64,000 nucleotides of DNA from Antrodiella citrinella (taxonomy: Eukaryota > Basidiomycota > Agaricomycetes > Polyporales > Steccherinaceae). A program made the position numbers and the translations under genes. The stretch covers positions 1-64,000 of the forward strand of contig SGPM01000026.1 of assembly GCA_004802725.1 (NCBI GenBank). The letters are read 5' to 3'. Of this stretch, positions 21,588 to 33,268 are shown one piece after another. Numbering within the stretch: position 1 is the stretch's first letter; each line of letters opens with the position of its first letter. The notes beneath the pieces are model-generated. The model was not told the DNA's origin, made no database searches, and saw only the letters and a list, made by a program, of their open reading frames with translations.

Positions 21588-23230
21588 ATGGGCCAAACAA
21601 GCGAGGACGAGCCTCCGGGGTACAATTCAAGTTCGGCGAACAATCCAGGAACCTCGAGTGACTCCGATAACGACCGAGGAGCACAGACCTTTTCGCTTGA
21701 AGATAGTAAAGGCCAACCATGGGTATGGTTGACCGTGAAGAGTCGCGCTCACGGTGATAAACTCCCTCTGTTCTTCGAGACGGATGCCGTACAGGGTACC
21801 GTTGAGATTGACTTCGACAAGGCCGACGGTGTGAAGGGTTTACGCATCGCGGTAAGTTTCACGTCATGACACCCCTTCTGTTTGTAAGCAACCTGACTCG
21901 GGTGATGGACACTACTCATTAGATTGCTGCTGGAGTGACCACAGTAGGCCAGGAAGAGCTGATGTTCCTGAATGTCACTCAAGATTTATGGGATGCGAAG
22001 GCAGCCAAGGGGATAAAGCCTAAAGGAAAAGAGACCTTCTCCTTTTCCCTCGAGCTTCCCGACGGGACAAGCGTCGCGGAAAAGCCTAGAGCTCCGTCAA
22101 TCGAGTACAAACTTCCGCCTAGCTTCTCGGAAAGAGCAAGTAATGCGTACGTTGACTATAGATTGGTAGTAACCGTACGCAGGAGTACGTTTAGAGTTGA
22201 TAAGACGTGAGTGCCTTTGTACTCAAGCTTTTGGTGTACTGAAAAACCTTTCTAGACTGACCACGAATGTCGTGTATGTTCCTGTGTCTCGAGCAGACCC
22301 TCCTTCTCTACTCCGATGTCTTGCCTATCAGGACGGAAGTCCGTTGCTCGGGCCAGAGGGCGACCCTGAAGGTTGGAATGTGCTTCCTCCGGTGAAAGTG
22401 GCGGGGAACCTATTCAATACTAGGACTGCCGAAGTTATTTGTGTGGTACGCCATCTCGCCAATGACTCGCGCGTCTCATGCAGCTCATATCATCGCTACT
22501 TAGTTGGCGATTGCTAAACCGGTACATTCGTTTCGCATCATTTCAGTTGAATGGAGTTCATACGAATGTGATTGGCAGCTGTCATTCGCCATCGGATCCC
22601 CAATACCCCTCCATTTGACACTTACGTCCGAAGACCATCAAGCTCTGGATCTTCTGTCAACGCCCTCTGCTGCGAAAGTGAATCTTTTTCGAGAACGTTT
22701 GGTCGGATCGAGTGCGTTGAAGGACGGAACAGCCGGGAGGAGTGATAACACGTTCCGTGAAATATGCGGGTCCGCATTTTTTTGGCCAGGGGAAGAAGGG
22801 GCAACAGTGGAGGGGAAGCGGGTATTGCATGGCGAGCTCGAGGTCAAGAAAGGCTTGAAGCCGAGTTTTACGTTTCCTCGCTTTGCTTTGAAAGTTAGTC
22901 GGCTCAATCTGTTCTGTCGCCTTGCTGACCTTGCGTCTCCTTAGTATTCAGTGTCCCTCCTGAAATTTGACGCACCTGGGTTCGTACAGAGTTCGATGGA
23001 CCCGATGCTGCCGCCGGAGAAAGTGGTGATACATACCGCTAACGCTTCTGGGGTCTCGCCCTGCTCGTATGCGCCTCCGGGATACGAACATCCTGAAGAG
23101 GGCAACTATAATAATGCTGTAGGGTATCTTGAGAACGGGAATCAGAGGTAAGCCGAGTTCGACCCATTCTTCTCCTTCACTAAACATACGCTTTATGCCT
23201 AGGTTCTACCACCACGGAGGCTTCCAGTAA
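21588..23230 (+). CDS. Arrestin-like domain protein
   Basis: About 450 residues from six exons. The N-terminal half fits an arrestin N domain (LFFETDAVQGTVEIDFDK, FSFSLELPDG, SNAYVDYRLVVTVRR). The C-terminal half (VICVLAIAKPVHS, LSFAIGSPIPLHLTL, RVLHGELEVKKGLKPSF) fits the arrestin C sandwich. The protein ends YLENGNQRFYHHGGFQ. In fungi such proteins act as adaptors that recruit HECT ubiquitin ligases to membrane transporters; I do not see a clear PPxY site, so partnership with Rsp5 is not shown. The start MGQTSEDEPPGY is the first ATG before the conserved region. The 3' end lies only 66 bases from the convergent methyltransferase gene. Confidence 0.82.
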
Positions 23231-23296
23231 ATAGCTGTTATGTACGAACATGATGTATTTGTATCGTGACATCTTGGTATACAGTCTCCCTGTTGT

Positions 23297-24764
23297 TCAG
23301 TCGTATGCATCTACACTCATTAATAGCAAACTTTCGAAAGTCCCATCTCCTTTCCTCGAACATGAGCCCCATGCCCCAGCTCCCCCCAACAGCTCTTCAT
23401 CGCTCTCTGGCAGTTCCCATGTCATAGACTCCGCCCGTCGTTGGGCAACAAAAATGAACAAAGAGCCTTCGAGCGCTGCACCGAAGCGACGCCAGCCGTC
23501 TGAACCCTCTTCTTCCACAGCTTTCGGCGATATTCGCTTCTCTAGGACGGGTTCAAAAGTGAACCATAGTCCAAATGTCGACCAGAATGGAGTTTCCTTG
23601 GCGAGGCTGCGAACTTTGTAGGATATAATGACCTTGGTATATGGGGTATGTGAGGATTTGACGAATGGTGGAGACGTGAGGTGAATCAAAGAACGCAAGA
23701 GCGGCGCAAGGAGTTCTGGGAAATAGACCTAGATAAAATATGGCTTCTAGCATAGCACGAAAGTGAGAACGGGGGGAAAGCACGTCAACATACGCATGCA
23801 GATGCCTTCGACGCGAAGGGAAACCTGAATGCTACACGCTGACGTGCGATGCAACTGTGTGCGATGAATGTCACTCACAAGGTCACTGCAGATGATGTGC
23901 GTGAGCGAGTGGCCACTCAGCTCTCCGTGGATGGACAAAGCATGGTCACGATTGCCCCATGCCAACGGCCTGACCATGACCGAGGGGTGTGGATCCCCTC
24001 GCCGCGCAGTATGAGACTGCAAGTTCTTCTCCAACAGCGGGCAAACTTCTGGCAGATCGGTCACGATGACAAGGCCATCCATGCCTGTGAGCTGCTCCGA
24101 CAGCTGAGCGGCTACGATCCCAGTTCCAGAACCCAGCTCGAGGATGCGCAGCGGACCAGGACATGTCCGATCCCCAAAGGCGGGATCGAACATGAACCCC
24201 GATGGGGGATTCAAGAACGTTTTCATGGCGTACGCAGCCTCCCTGACAGCAGTCATCAGCACGTTTTGTAGCAGACACTACAAACAACCTACCAAACTCT
24301 CCCAGCTATTCCGTATGCGCGGATTGCTTCCTCTTGTGCGGACGCGTCGAACTTGCGGTCGAAATCGGATGGTAAGACGTCCGATTTGAAGTCATCATGA
24401 TGGGTAAGAGGTCGGATGTCCAGGTCAGCGGGAAAGTTTGGATTGAGGCCCATTGGTTTGTGAATATATGTTCTATGAACTTCGAAGATAGCAGAAACCA
24501 CGAAGCCCACCATCCGTTGGGCTTCTTCGCGATCCTCGACGTTCGTTGCAACGGTGTGATCAGACGAGCGCTTACAGGCTTACCAGTCGCGCTGTTGGGA
24601 TTGCTTCCGGATGATCGAGATGACACGTGAAATCGCGCTGACCGTATCGGGCGCTTCGACGGCACCAGGCTCAGGGAATGGGTTTCCCGGAGTTCAGAAT
24701 CAAGTCTCAACCTGAACATTCGTCTCGCTGTTATTCGATTACTTTCATCTACTTTACGCGACAT
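23297..24764 (-). CDS. Family-16 (seven-beta-strand) protein methyltransferase
   Basis: S-adenosylmethionine-dependent methyltransferase. Motif I is ILELGSGTGIVAAQL, followed by the acidic strand VIVTDLPEVCPLLEKNL and the DxxY-type motif ICSDLVYFPELLAPLL, typical of non-histone lysine methyltransferases. The C-terminal exon carries TKVIISYKVRSLAKETPFW. The N terminus needs two small introns to join MSRKVDESNRITARRMF, ARYGQRDFTCHLDHP and EDREEAQRMVGFV; this part is my least certain splice model. Exon GIAGRVW joins EAAYAMKTFLNPPSG. The substrate is not known; relatives methylate translation factors or chaperones. It is divergent from the carrier gene with about 130 bases between starts. Confidence 0.82.
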
Positions 24765-24894
24765 TGACCGACTTTTAGTGAGTTAAATGTCTTTCTCGAC
24801 ATCTGGAAGTTGATGTGAACGTCGACGCAGTCACCCCCTCCACTTGAATCACAGAGCCCCCTCTCGAAAGAACCTAGTTATCGCTTGTGCTGAT
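24765..24894. promoter_or_regulatory. Short bidirectional promoter region
   Basis: The start codons of the methyltransferase (minus) and the carrier (plus) lie only 130 bases apart, so the two 5' leaders and core promoters must share or overlap this interval. No TATA box is visible. Confidence 0.5.
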
Positions 24895-26312
24895 ATGTCT
24901 GGACCAAAACCTACGGAGCTGACTGCTTTCACTGCCGCATTTGCTGGTGCTCTAGGAGGTTGTTTCAGTAATGCGTGCGTACCGAGTTGCACTTTCAGCT
25001 ACCTGTGCAGTCTGTCTGACAACTTCCCACAGCGTGGTGTACCCATTAGATGTGTACGTGCCACACCGTCCGGTTTACGCTTCATTGCAGCTTACACGAT
25101 TACAGTGTCAAGACCAGGATTCAAGCGACCCATGGCGGCCACAAGGGACGGAATAACCTCACTTTGTTTGCGGTGTTCATGAGGATTCTGAAGGAGGAGG
25201 GTGTTGCTGGGTTGTACAGGGGATTTGGCGCGACCATGCTGAACACCTTCTCCATGCGTACGTATTACCTACAAGTATCTGATGCCCTACTGACAACCAT
25301 CCCCCCTCACAGAATACGCATATTTTTTCTTCTACTCCTTCGTCCGTACATCCTATATCAAGCGCCTGGCCTCGAAGCTCCCCAAAGGCTCAAAAGCACC
25401 CCCACTTTCCACCGCCGCAGAGCTGCTCCTAGGAGCCGTTGCGGGTGCCCTAGCACAAATATTCACTATCCCCGTCTCCGTGATCGCGACCCGTCAACAG
25501 ATCGGCCGCGTAGACAAGCCAGCCCGAAAGCCCCGTAATGCTATCAAGCCCTCTGATGATGTCGAGAAGGGCTTGCCGGGGTCGTCTTTGGAGTCTTCGG
25601 ATGACGAGACCAAGGTGGACGAGCAGCCGTTCGATGAGTCCTTCTTGGGTGTCGCCAAAGAGATTGTGGAAGAGGAGGGTGTGACGGGTTTGTGGCTGGG
25701 TATCAAGCCTGGATTGGTGTTGACAGTCAACCCTGCCATCACTTATGGTTTGTATGAGCGTGTGAAGAGCATGGTGTTGTTGGCCCACGCTCAGGCGGGA
25801 GACACGAGCGGGAAGATGAACCCCTGGGCCAGTTTCGCTGTTGGCGCGTTGAGCAAATCTTTGGCCACTGTGGTACGTCTTCTCGATGGTATCGCGTATG
25901 ACAGATTGGTGTTGACGGTGTTGTTGTTTTAGGTCACATATCCTTACATCATGGCGAAAGTCCGCATTCAAGCCCGTACTGCAGACGTGGAAGAAGCGCA
26001 GGAGGAACACCTTCCCGTACCCCACCAACACCAGTTCCACCATACACAGTTCAAGCACGTTGGAGCTCTGGAAATCCTCACTCGAGTATGGAAGAAGGAA
26101 GGATTCGTTGGATGGTACCAGGTACGCTACACCCGAAGGGATAATACTGTTCAAGATGTTCTGACATGTTGGTGTAGGGTATGGGCGCACAAATATTCAA
26201 GGCCGTCCTCTCGCAAGCTCTTCTGTTCCTGTCCAAAGAGCAATTCGAAGCATGGACGCTGGCGTTCTCTATCTTCATATGGACCCTGCGGAGGCGATCC
26301 GCATCTGCATGA
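24895..26312 (+). CDS. Mitochondrial-carrier-family protein, peroxisomal nucleotide transporter type
   Basis: Six-helix carrier of three repeats, about 390 residues. Repeat signatures are YPLDVVKTRIQ (first), IPVSVIATRQQ (second, lacking the usual acidic residue) and YPYIMAKVRIQ (third). This pattern and the sequence AGALGGCFSNAVVYPLD fit the ANT1/PMP34/PMP47 group, which exchanges ATP for AMP across the peroxisomal membrane to feed fatty-acid activation; a mitochondrial role is an alternative. A hydrophilic loop rich in Asp/Glu/Ser (about residues 150-190) separates helices 3 and 4. Introns fall inside the first signature and between repeats. The last exon ends IWTLRRRSASA. Confidence 0.85.
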
Positions 26313-26591
26313 GAGCCCTCGCTACCCCAGGATTCTGATGTAATGGGTTGCTTGTATCTATGTATTGTATATCATCTTAGTTCTCGGATGAACTCGCTTG
26401 GATTCTATTTTCTTGTGCGCAACATTTTACAATCTTATGTATCATTGCATCGTATCTGTACATGATGCGTCCGTAGTCGCGCCCTAACAACATTGCACAC
26501 TACAGGTGAGTATATGGCAGCGTAGATGTCGTCACTTGGGGGTATTGTATGAGTACCTACCACCTCATGGGGTTGCAATTGGATCGTTATC

Positions 26592-29007
26592 TTAAGTGTC
26601 TGCAAATGCGTGGCGCTCAGCTTCGGCTTGCACGAACTCGTCGCACTCTGTTCTACTCTTCTCGACGTCCACGAAGTATAAGAATATCGTGCTGAAGACC
26701 CCCCTATCATCCGACAGCGTCAGTGGCTTGAACAGCAAGCAGTAGGAGTAGGTCAAGGACTCACAAGCCGAAGAGGAACGCGAACGGCATGTTGTCGTTG
26801 TTTCCGGACGCGGTGATGATAGCGGAAGAGACAAAGGGACCGATAAATGCAGACGTCTTTCCGATCTACAATACCACACAAGCACAACCTAACGGTCAGA
26901 TATAGGATCACTCGCATTGTGTAGGAGCTTGTGCACGTACCACGGAGAACAGAGCAAAGAACAAGAACATCTGTGGTAGAGGCGATACCTCGCTGATCAT
27001 TGTCTGACTGTAAGCGTACCAGGGGCACACCATCAGCCCGTAGTATGCTTGGTACAGCCAGATTTCCCAAACATGCTTGAAGCCGAAACGATTGGTGTGC
27101 ACGCCGATGAGACCCCATATTGTCAGGAGCTATTAAAGTCGGTGAGTATTTTACTTGAAGGGGAACAGTAGAGGAGAAGTAACATACAATGATCCAGAAT
27201 ACGTTGAACGAGAGCATCTGTGGGGTTACGGTTAATTTCAAGACTGGACACGAGGTATGTTAGAATTACCATTTTGGTTGAGATCTGGAAGCGTTTCTGC
27301 ACAAGCCAGAACATGCTACAAAGAAGATGCCAATGAACTTTGTTAAACTGGGCGTGCGCAAAAAAACGTACTATATTCCGAGACCTTGTGTGACGATTCC
27401 GACAATCAGGAGGAGAGTGAGCTGTAGGGTGGAGTACGATACGACGCTGTTTTGCAGAGTCCCGACCACAGTCCTAGAAACAGAACATCAGGTTCGCTGT
27501 GTTCATGCATCGCAGTGACGATCAAGCTTACACCGTGGTGTTCAAGACATCACCCCTACAACCAAGACGTCAGTAAGAGGACATCTAAGCTGGAACATGA
27601 TCGGACGTACATCAAGAAGAAGAAAATAAGATACAGGAATGTCTGCTTTAGTCTCATACACTCGCGGAACGCGACATAGGTTTGCTTGAACCCAATGGTA
27701 AGCAGCGATGTACCCGGAGGCATGGCTAATCCAGGTCTGCGCTTCTCCAACCAGAACCATGGTAGCGCACATAACACTGTCATTCACCGAATTCAGCGTC
27801 AGCCGCCACCGTTTCAAGATTTAAAAAAAACGCAGACATACGCCAGCATCCGCCTGCGAATGCGATGAGATAGCTGAATCCCTTGGTGTTGTTCTCGGTA
27901 CTCGCGTCCGATTTGACACCTTTGAGGATACCGACCATGATGGCTAGGATGATGATCTCTCCTGCAGAACTGATTGCAAAGGACACATTGGAGATACGAT
28001 TACGCTGAATGGATTCGAAGTGGGCATGTTCCTCAAGGCTATACGATGACGCGTGAGTTTTCTGAGTAACACGAAGATTTGAAGTCACATGTGCGCACGA
28101 CTTGTCGTTTTGGGTCACAGCAGTGGCCGAATCTCTGACTTCTGGCAGATTCCGTGCAAGACCGGGGAAGGCGGCTGTCCAGAATGTCAAAGCACACTGC
28201 AATTGCGACAATGAGGTGAGGAACGTTGGAAGTTGTGATGTTCTTTCTCACCTGGTACGCGATCACTGTCGTGCGGTCAGTAAGATCTACAGAAGCCCGA
28301 AGGAAGCAAGCCGGGGGACTTACATCCAAGGATATACAGAGCAACACCAGCCTGCCAACGATCTGGGCTATCCACTCCGAGCCATGCAAATGAGACGCCA
28401 ACAGCTATAATTGTGAAGAAGATGGTGATGTTCGGCCTGTCATACGGCTGTCAGAAAACTGCGTTGAATGGAAGGAGTTTAAGCAGACGCCCGGTACCTC
28501 CAAGAGCCATAATCAGCCCATGCACCGATGACCAGTAGCACAACGGCCTGCAGCGCAAAACTGATACCGTTCGTGAGCAGCACGATGGAGTTCACTGGGA
28601 GACCGTTGTCAGACACATTGCAGCTGAGTCAAATATGAACTCACCATCTCGAACCCGCCCAAGATATAGTAAGACACAGTCGGTGCCTGTTGCGCAGGGC
28701 GCCGTTCCCGGAGGATGCGCTGGGTCATATCCAGCCAAGAAAAGTAGGTTTTGGAACTGCGAAGGCCCAAAGTTGAATCCTGACAAGCCGTTGTTGCCCT
28801 GCGTCTGAGTTCGAAAGACCATCACAAGCCGACAATAGACCAAGAACGCACGATGTAGTAGATGTAGAAAGCCCACAGCTCTACCCTAGTGGTCGTCCAC
28901 TCGACAGATGCCTTGGCTGGTTTTGGTTCGTCTGTCGTGGACTTGCTCTCGAGGTCCTGGACGACGGTGTCGTCGAGGACGGACTTGTCCGATTTTTCCG
29001 GGTCCAT
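26592..29007 (-). CDS. ATG22-like vacuolar amino-acid effluxer
   Basis: Multi-span transporter of the ATG22 family within the major facilitator fold, about 600 residues from many short exons. The N terminus is hydrophilic (MDPEKSDKSVLDDTVVQ). Recognisable stretches are LSGFNFGPSQFQNLLFLAGY, ISFALQAVVLLVIGAWADYG, CALTFWTAAFPGLARNLP, FSYLIAFAGGCW, and near the end YYGLMVCPWYAYSQTMISEV and KTSAFIGPFVSSAIITASG, all typical of Atg22 proteins. In yeast Atg22 releases amino acids from the vacuole after autophagic breakdown. The ATG at 29007 is preferred over an in-frame ATG at 29199, because the added 64 residues resemble leader sequence. It is divergent from MIC60 with 376 bases between starts. Confidence 0.85.
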
Positions 29008-29383
29008 GGCGAGAGGAGATGAGGGGGCTGAGAAAGAGAGGATGCTGCCGTGATGGCCCCATATTATAGGCGACGAATGCAGCGTGCACACCGTCGAAAA
29101 ATACTGTGGTGTATAGCAGGGACAGACGCCCATGTATTGCAGACATCGGCCCCATTTTAGGACAGGTTTGATCTGAGTTTGATCTGGCGGTGAGTACAAT
29201 CGGGGTAGGCGCCCAACCCATTACGAAAGTTTTCTTACCGAAAGATAAGAAAGATAAGAATAGGTTTCTTACCAGATTTTTGTTACGCGCCGACTGCACC
29301 CGACCAAATCCTCCCGACGCCATCACCGACAGTGCGCACGACCACCTCCATCATCCCCAACACCATCGTCGGCCGTCGTTCGC

Positions 29384-31560
29384 ATGTTCCGCGCTGTCTC
29401 TGCCGCAAAGGCGGTCAGAGCCTCCTCCGGAAGGAGTGTGCTCAGGGCAACGCGTAGGGTACGTCCTCGATGTGACACCTCACAGCTCGTTCTAACCACG
29501 TTCTCGACACACAGTATACCACGGAGCCACCAGCAGCCCCGGCGCAACTTCCCAAGAAGAAGAAGCGTTATGTGCGGAAATTCCTGTTCTATACCGCTGC
29601 AGCGACTGCCACATTCTTCACCGGCAGCGCGTTCCTCGCGTTCCAGCAACCCCAATACTATGACTTCTTCGTCGAGAAGGTCCCACTGGGGGCTACCTTC
29701 CTGCAGTATGCCGAAGACAACAACTGGGATACCCTGACCCCTCAAAAGGCCCTTCAGAATGCTCAGGACAGCGTTGCATATGTTCAGGGACTGATCACCC
29801 GGGAGAAAGCGGAGGTTATAGAGAAGTCGAAGGAGGACGCGGACAAGTCGAAGGAAGCTGCAGCGAACATGTACCAGGGCGCCAAGGACAGACTCAAGAA
29901 CGTCGCGAGCAGTGTCAAAACTACTGTGGGGCGTAGCGAGGAAAAAGTTGCAGAGACATCGTCTAAGGCTATTGCCATTGCTAGGCACCGTTCCGAGAGT
30001 TTCGCAGAGGGCGTCGATGATCTCGTGCGTAAAGCTGAAGCTGCCATCAAGAAGGAGCAGGCCAATGTGACACCGCCAGACGCGACCACTACTCCTGCGC
30101 AACCTGACGTCGCTCCGGACACTGTATCACCACACGACAACGCAGTACCGGAAGCTTCACTGAAGGATGTTTCTTCTAGGCAACCCGGCATCTACGATGC
30201 GCCCCTTCCCGTTGGGTTCGAACCCCCTCCTGGATACAGACGACCTTCTCCTGAACCCGCGTCTGTTCCCGTTGTAGTGGAAGAGAAACCAATACCTCCT
30301 CCGCTGCCTCTCGTAGCCCCAGCTGTCCAAGAGTTTGCAGCTTCGGAGCCAGTCATCTCTGAACTGGCTTCCGTTATTGACAACCTGGCCTCGTACCTCA
30401 ATACGAACCCGGTCGCAGCGGAGAAAGCTCATGACATTCTCGACAGTGCCAAGGTGGACCTCGTGCAGTTGGCAAAGCGTTTCGATGAAGTCAAGGAGGA
30501 GGAGCGGGCGAAGTTGGAGACGACTTTAGACGAGCATACTCGGGAGTACAGTCTGAAGTTGATGGAGTTCGAGATGGCTGCGCAAGACAAGTTGGATAGT
30601 CAAGAGGAGGATTTCCGGAAGCTGTTTGAGGAGGAGAAGGGACGCTTCATTGCTGCTTACCGGGAGAAACTCAACAAGGAGCTGGAGACCCAGAGTGAGA
30701 TCATCAACGAGCGGTGAGTATACTCTACTTCGGCGGTTCTACGTCATGCTAATTCGATGGACGCAGGCTAAAAGAGGAGGTCGTCGCTCAAGGTATCGAG
30801 CTGCAGCGCCGTTGGATTCGTGACATCAAGGTTCGCGTCGAACAAGAACGTGGCGGACGTCTTGCCAAGCTGGACGAGCTTGCAACCGGCCTCAAGCGTC
30901 TTGAACGTATTGCACTTGACAACTCTGCCTTCCTCGACGAGAACTTGCGGATACACTCCCTATGGTCTGCTTTCCGTGCTTTGAACCATGCGGTAGATGC
31001 ATCTGAACGCAAGCCATTCCGTGACGAGCTTCGCGTCCTCCGCCATATTACTGTTGCTCGTGAGGACCCCGTAGTTTCCACCGTTCTGGATACTCTGGAA
31101 GCCTCCGACGTCCCCGACATCGGTGTCGAACCTTTCGCTGACCTTGCGTCGTGGTTCTCCACGTCGGTCGCCCCTCGCGTCTCTTCGGTTGCCCTTGTCC
31201 CTGATCAGGATGCCGGCGTGCTGTCGCATTTGGCGTCACATCTCTTGTCGTCGTTCAGCTTCAAGCGTCAGGGTCTTGTGCCAGGGAACGATGTTCTTAG
31301 CACATTGGCACGCGCTGAGTACTACATGAACGAGAAGGATCTCGATAGCGCCACGAGGGAGCTTAACCAGCTTACTGGCACCGCAAAAGTACTGCTTACC
31401 GACTGGCTAGATGCTGCCCGGAAACGACTGGAGGTGCTGCAAGCACTCGAGGTGTGTATCGTCTACCAACTTTCACGATGCTTCGCCACTTAACGTTACA
31501 TGTCCACAGGTCATCCAAGCGCAAGCTACACTTGCTTCGTTACTTGTCGCACAAGATTAG
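29384..31560 (+). CDS. MIC60: MICOS subunit MIC60 (mitofilin)
   Basis: Inner mitochondrial membrane protein that organises cristae junctions. The N terminus is a basic, Ser/Arg-rich presequence (MFRAVSAAKAVRASSGRSVL). Exon 2 starts YTTEPPAAPAQ and has one membrane segment (KFLFYTAAATATFFTGSAF). A long Glu/Lys/Ala-rich coiled-coil region follows, with a Pro-rich linker. The mitofilin signature region is at the C terminus (RIHSLWSAFRALNHAVD, then DLDSATRELNQLTGTAKVLL and DWLDAARKRLEVLQALEVIQ). The protein is near 680 residues, normal for the family, with four exons. Its 3' end converges on the next gene with about 100 bases between stops. Confidence 0.93.
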
Positions 31561-31661
31561 AGCATATTCATACATACATGATTTATATCCATTCCATCCA
31601 AGTTTACGGATCATTACAACACTAATGATAATCAGAGGTGAGCAACGGGGATGCACAACCA

Positions 31662-32891
31662 TTACACGCCATGCGCTTGCGACTTGTCAAGTATATGACC
31701 AAAGAGGGCACATTCGCAGATAACCTGTGCCCTTCGCATAACAGTCTGACCATGTTCTCCCTGCTGTCCGTTCGGTCCCATTACTCCCCTAGTCACTTTG
31801 ACCAGCCCGGGGAACACCGTGGCCCCCACTTTGTCTTGCTCACCCCGCTCGCTCTTCTGACACCTCTTGACCAACTCGACCTGCCGCGGCGACAGATTGC
31901 TCCCTAGTTCGGGCACAAACCCTCGGTAGAACGAATCCGCCGTCCCGCCTGAATTTGACGGCGCACCGTGCAGCATTCGAGAGAAGTCGTATCCGGCGTC
32001 GAGGATGGCGAATGCAGAGAGCGACTCCTGGTTTTTGGTGTCACCGGGGTACAAGGCCTGTGTGAGGGCGGGCATGTGCTCATCCAGGAAGAATCGGGAC
32101 ATGTCGGCTGAGCAACGCTCGACCGCGGCGGTGAATGTTTGACGGCGCCAGACAGCTGCCACTGTCGCGTCTCCTGTTGGTGGTATGATGTTGAGCAACA
32201 GCGACATTTCATGATATTTTGACGAATACGTACGTGAGAATATGTGTTCATGCACACGCGTAAGTTGGATGTTTGCTTCCGGCGAGTCCGTTACGATGAG
32301 GCAGTTGATGATCCCTTCCGAGATCGTCTGGGACATAGCATGTCGCAAGAGGTTTTGCACTTGCATGCCTGTCGCCTCGAAGGGATACGGATCCGTCTCT
32401 GGGAGGTACCCGTCAAAGATGTCTGTCAGAGCGGCGTGTCGTAGGTCGGTGAGCGAGCATGGCGGCAATCGTACGAAGTCTGCTGCCCATCTATTGATCT
32501 CTCGTTCTAGTTTGGACGCAGCAGTCTGCAGTACAGTTATCAGACCAAGAGCATGATGAAATACACCAGATGAACTTGTACAGACCTTGATTGAGAAGTC
32601 ATCCACAGTGTTCTGCTGAACGAGAGACGTTCGCATTCCATGACCCTCTTGGTTCGTGCCCTCTAACAGAGCAATCCTCGCCCTCAGCGCGGCGACCTGT
32701 TTCTCCTGCTCCTGCATTTGCTGTCGCTGCTCTTCGACTTTCTCATGAGCAATCCGCTGTAAGGGAACCGCGTTGATGAGTACCCGTTTCCGTGCTGCAA
32801 GATGAAGCAACCTTCAACTCACGAAGTTCGTCAACGCATACCGATACTGTTCGCCAGACACGACATCAAATTGTGCTGGGGCGGACGCCAT
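31662..32891 (-). CDS. Coiled-coil protein of unknown function
   Basis: The N-terminal exon starts MASAPAQFDVVSGEQYRYAL, followed by a heptad-like segment (HEKVEEQRQQMQEQEKQVAAL). The rest is mostly helical without a known motif (WAADFVRLPPCSLTDL, NCLIVTDSPEANIQLTRVHEHIF, GFVPELGSNLSPRQVELVKR). The protein is about 340 residues. I know no function; the pattern looks like an Agaricomycete-conserved family. Two introns, 32174-32233 and 32526-32585, are each exactly 60 nt, have GT and AG ends and contain no stop in frame, so the reading frame is open across them. A further intron near 32812 separates the first exon. Isoforms with 20 or 40 extra residues would be possible. Confidence 0.78.
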
Positions 32892-33268
32892 CTAGTAGTA
32901 TGTGCAATGGAGGTTGTAAGGTTGTGGGAGGTCATCGGACAGGACATGGTGGTTAAAGTAGTAGTAAGGGCGTCCGCTGCCACCACCTGTCTGCCCTCTC
33001 ATCAAGACTAATGCGTCTCAAATTGTGATCGCCTAACATGAGGAGCAGTATGCGCCTATTCGTGTCAAAAGTGAATATATATGTAGGTACTAGATGGATG
33101 AAGAGATATTCTACGATATACGAGATGAAATGCGAAGAGAATGCGAAGAGGGGGGGGTATAGGTTTTGTTTCGTTTTGTGCGCAATACGAATACGACTGG
33201 GTCAGCTGATAGCACCAGAACCATGTTTTCTTGTGGCATATGTGAGGTCCGGACAACGCGGAAATTGA
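32892..33268. other. Intergenic spacer with a G run
   Basis: Between two tandem minus-strand genes. It should contain the promoter of the coiled-coil gene and the 3' end of the ABC transporter gene. A G8 run lies near 33151. No gene is supported. Confidence 0.55.

Noticed and set aside
29008..29199. Upstream in-frame ATG for the ATG22-like gene
   Set aside because: The added residues look like translated leader; the family starts with a short acidic hydrophilic segment, as at 29007.
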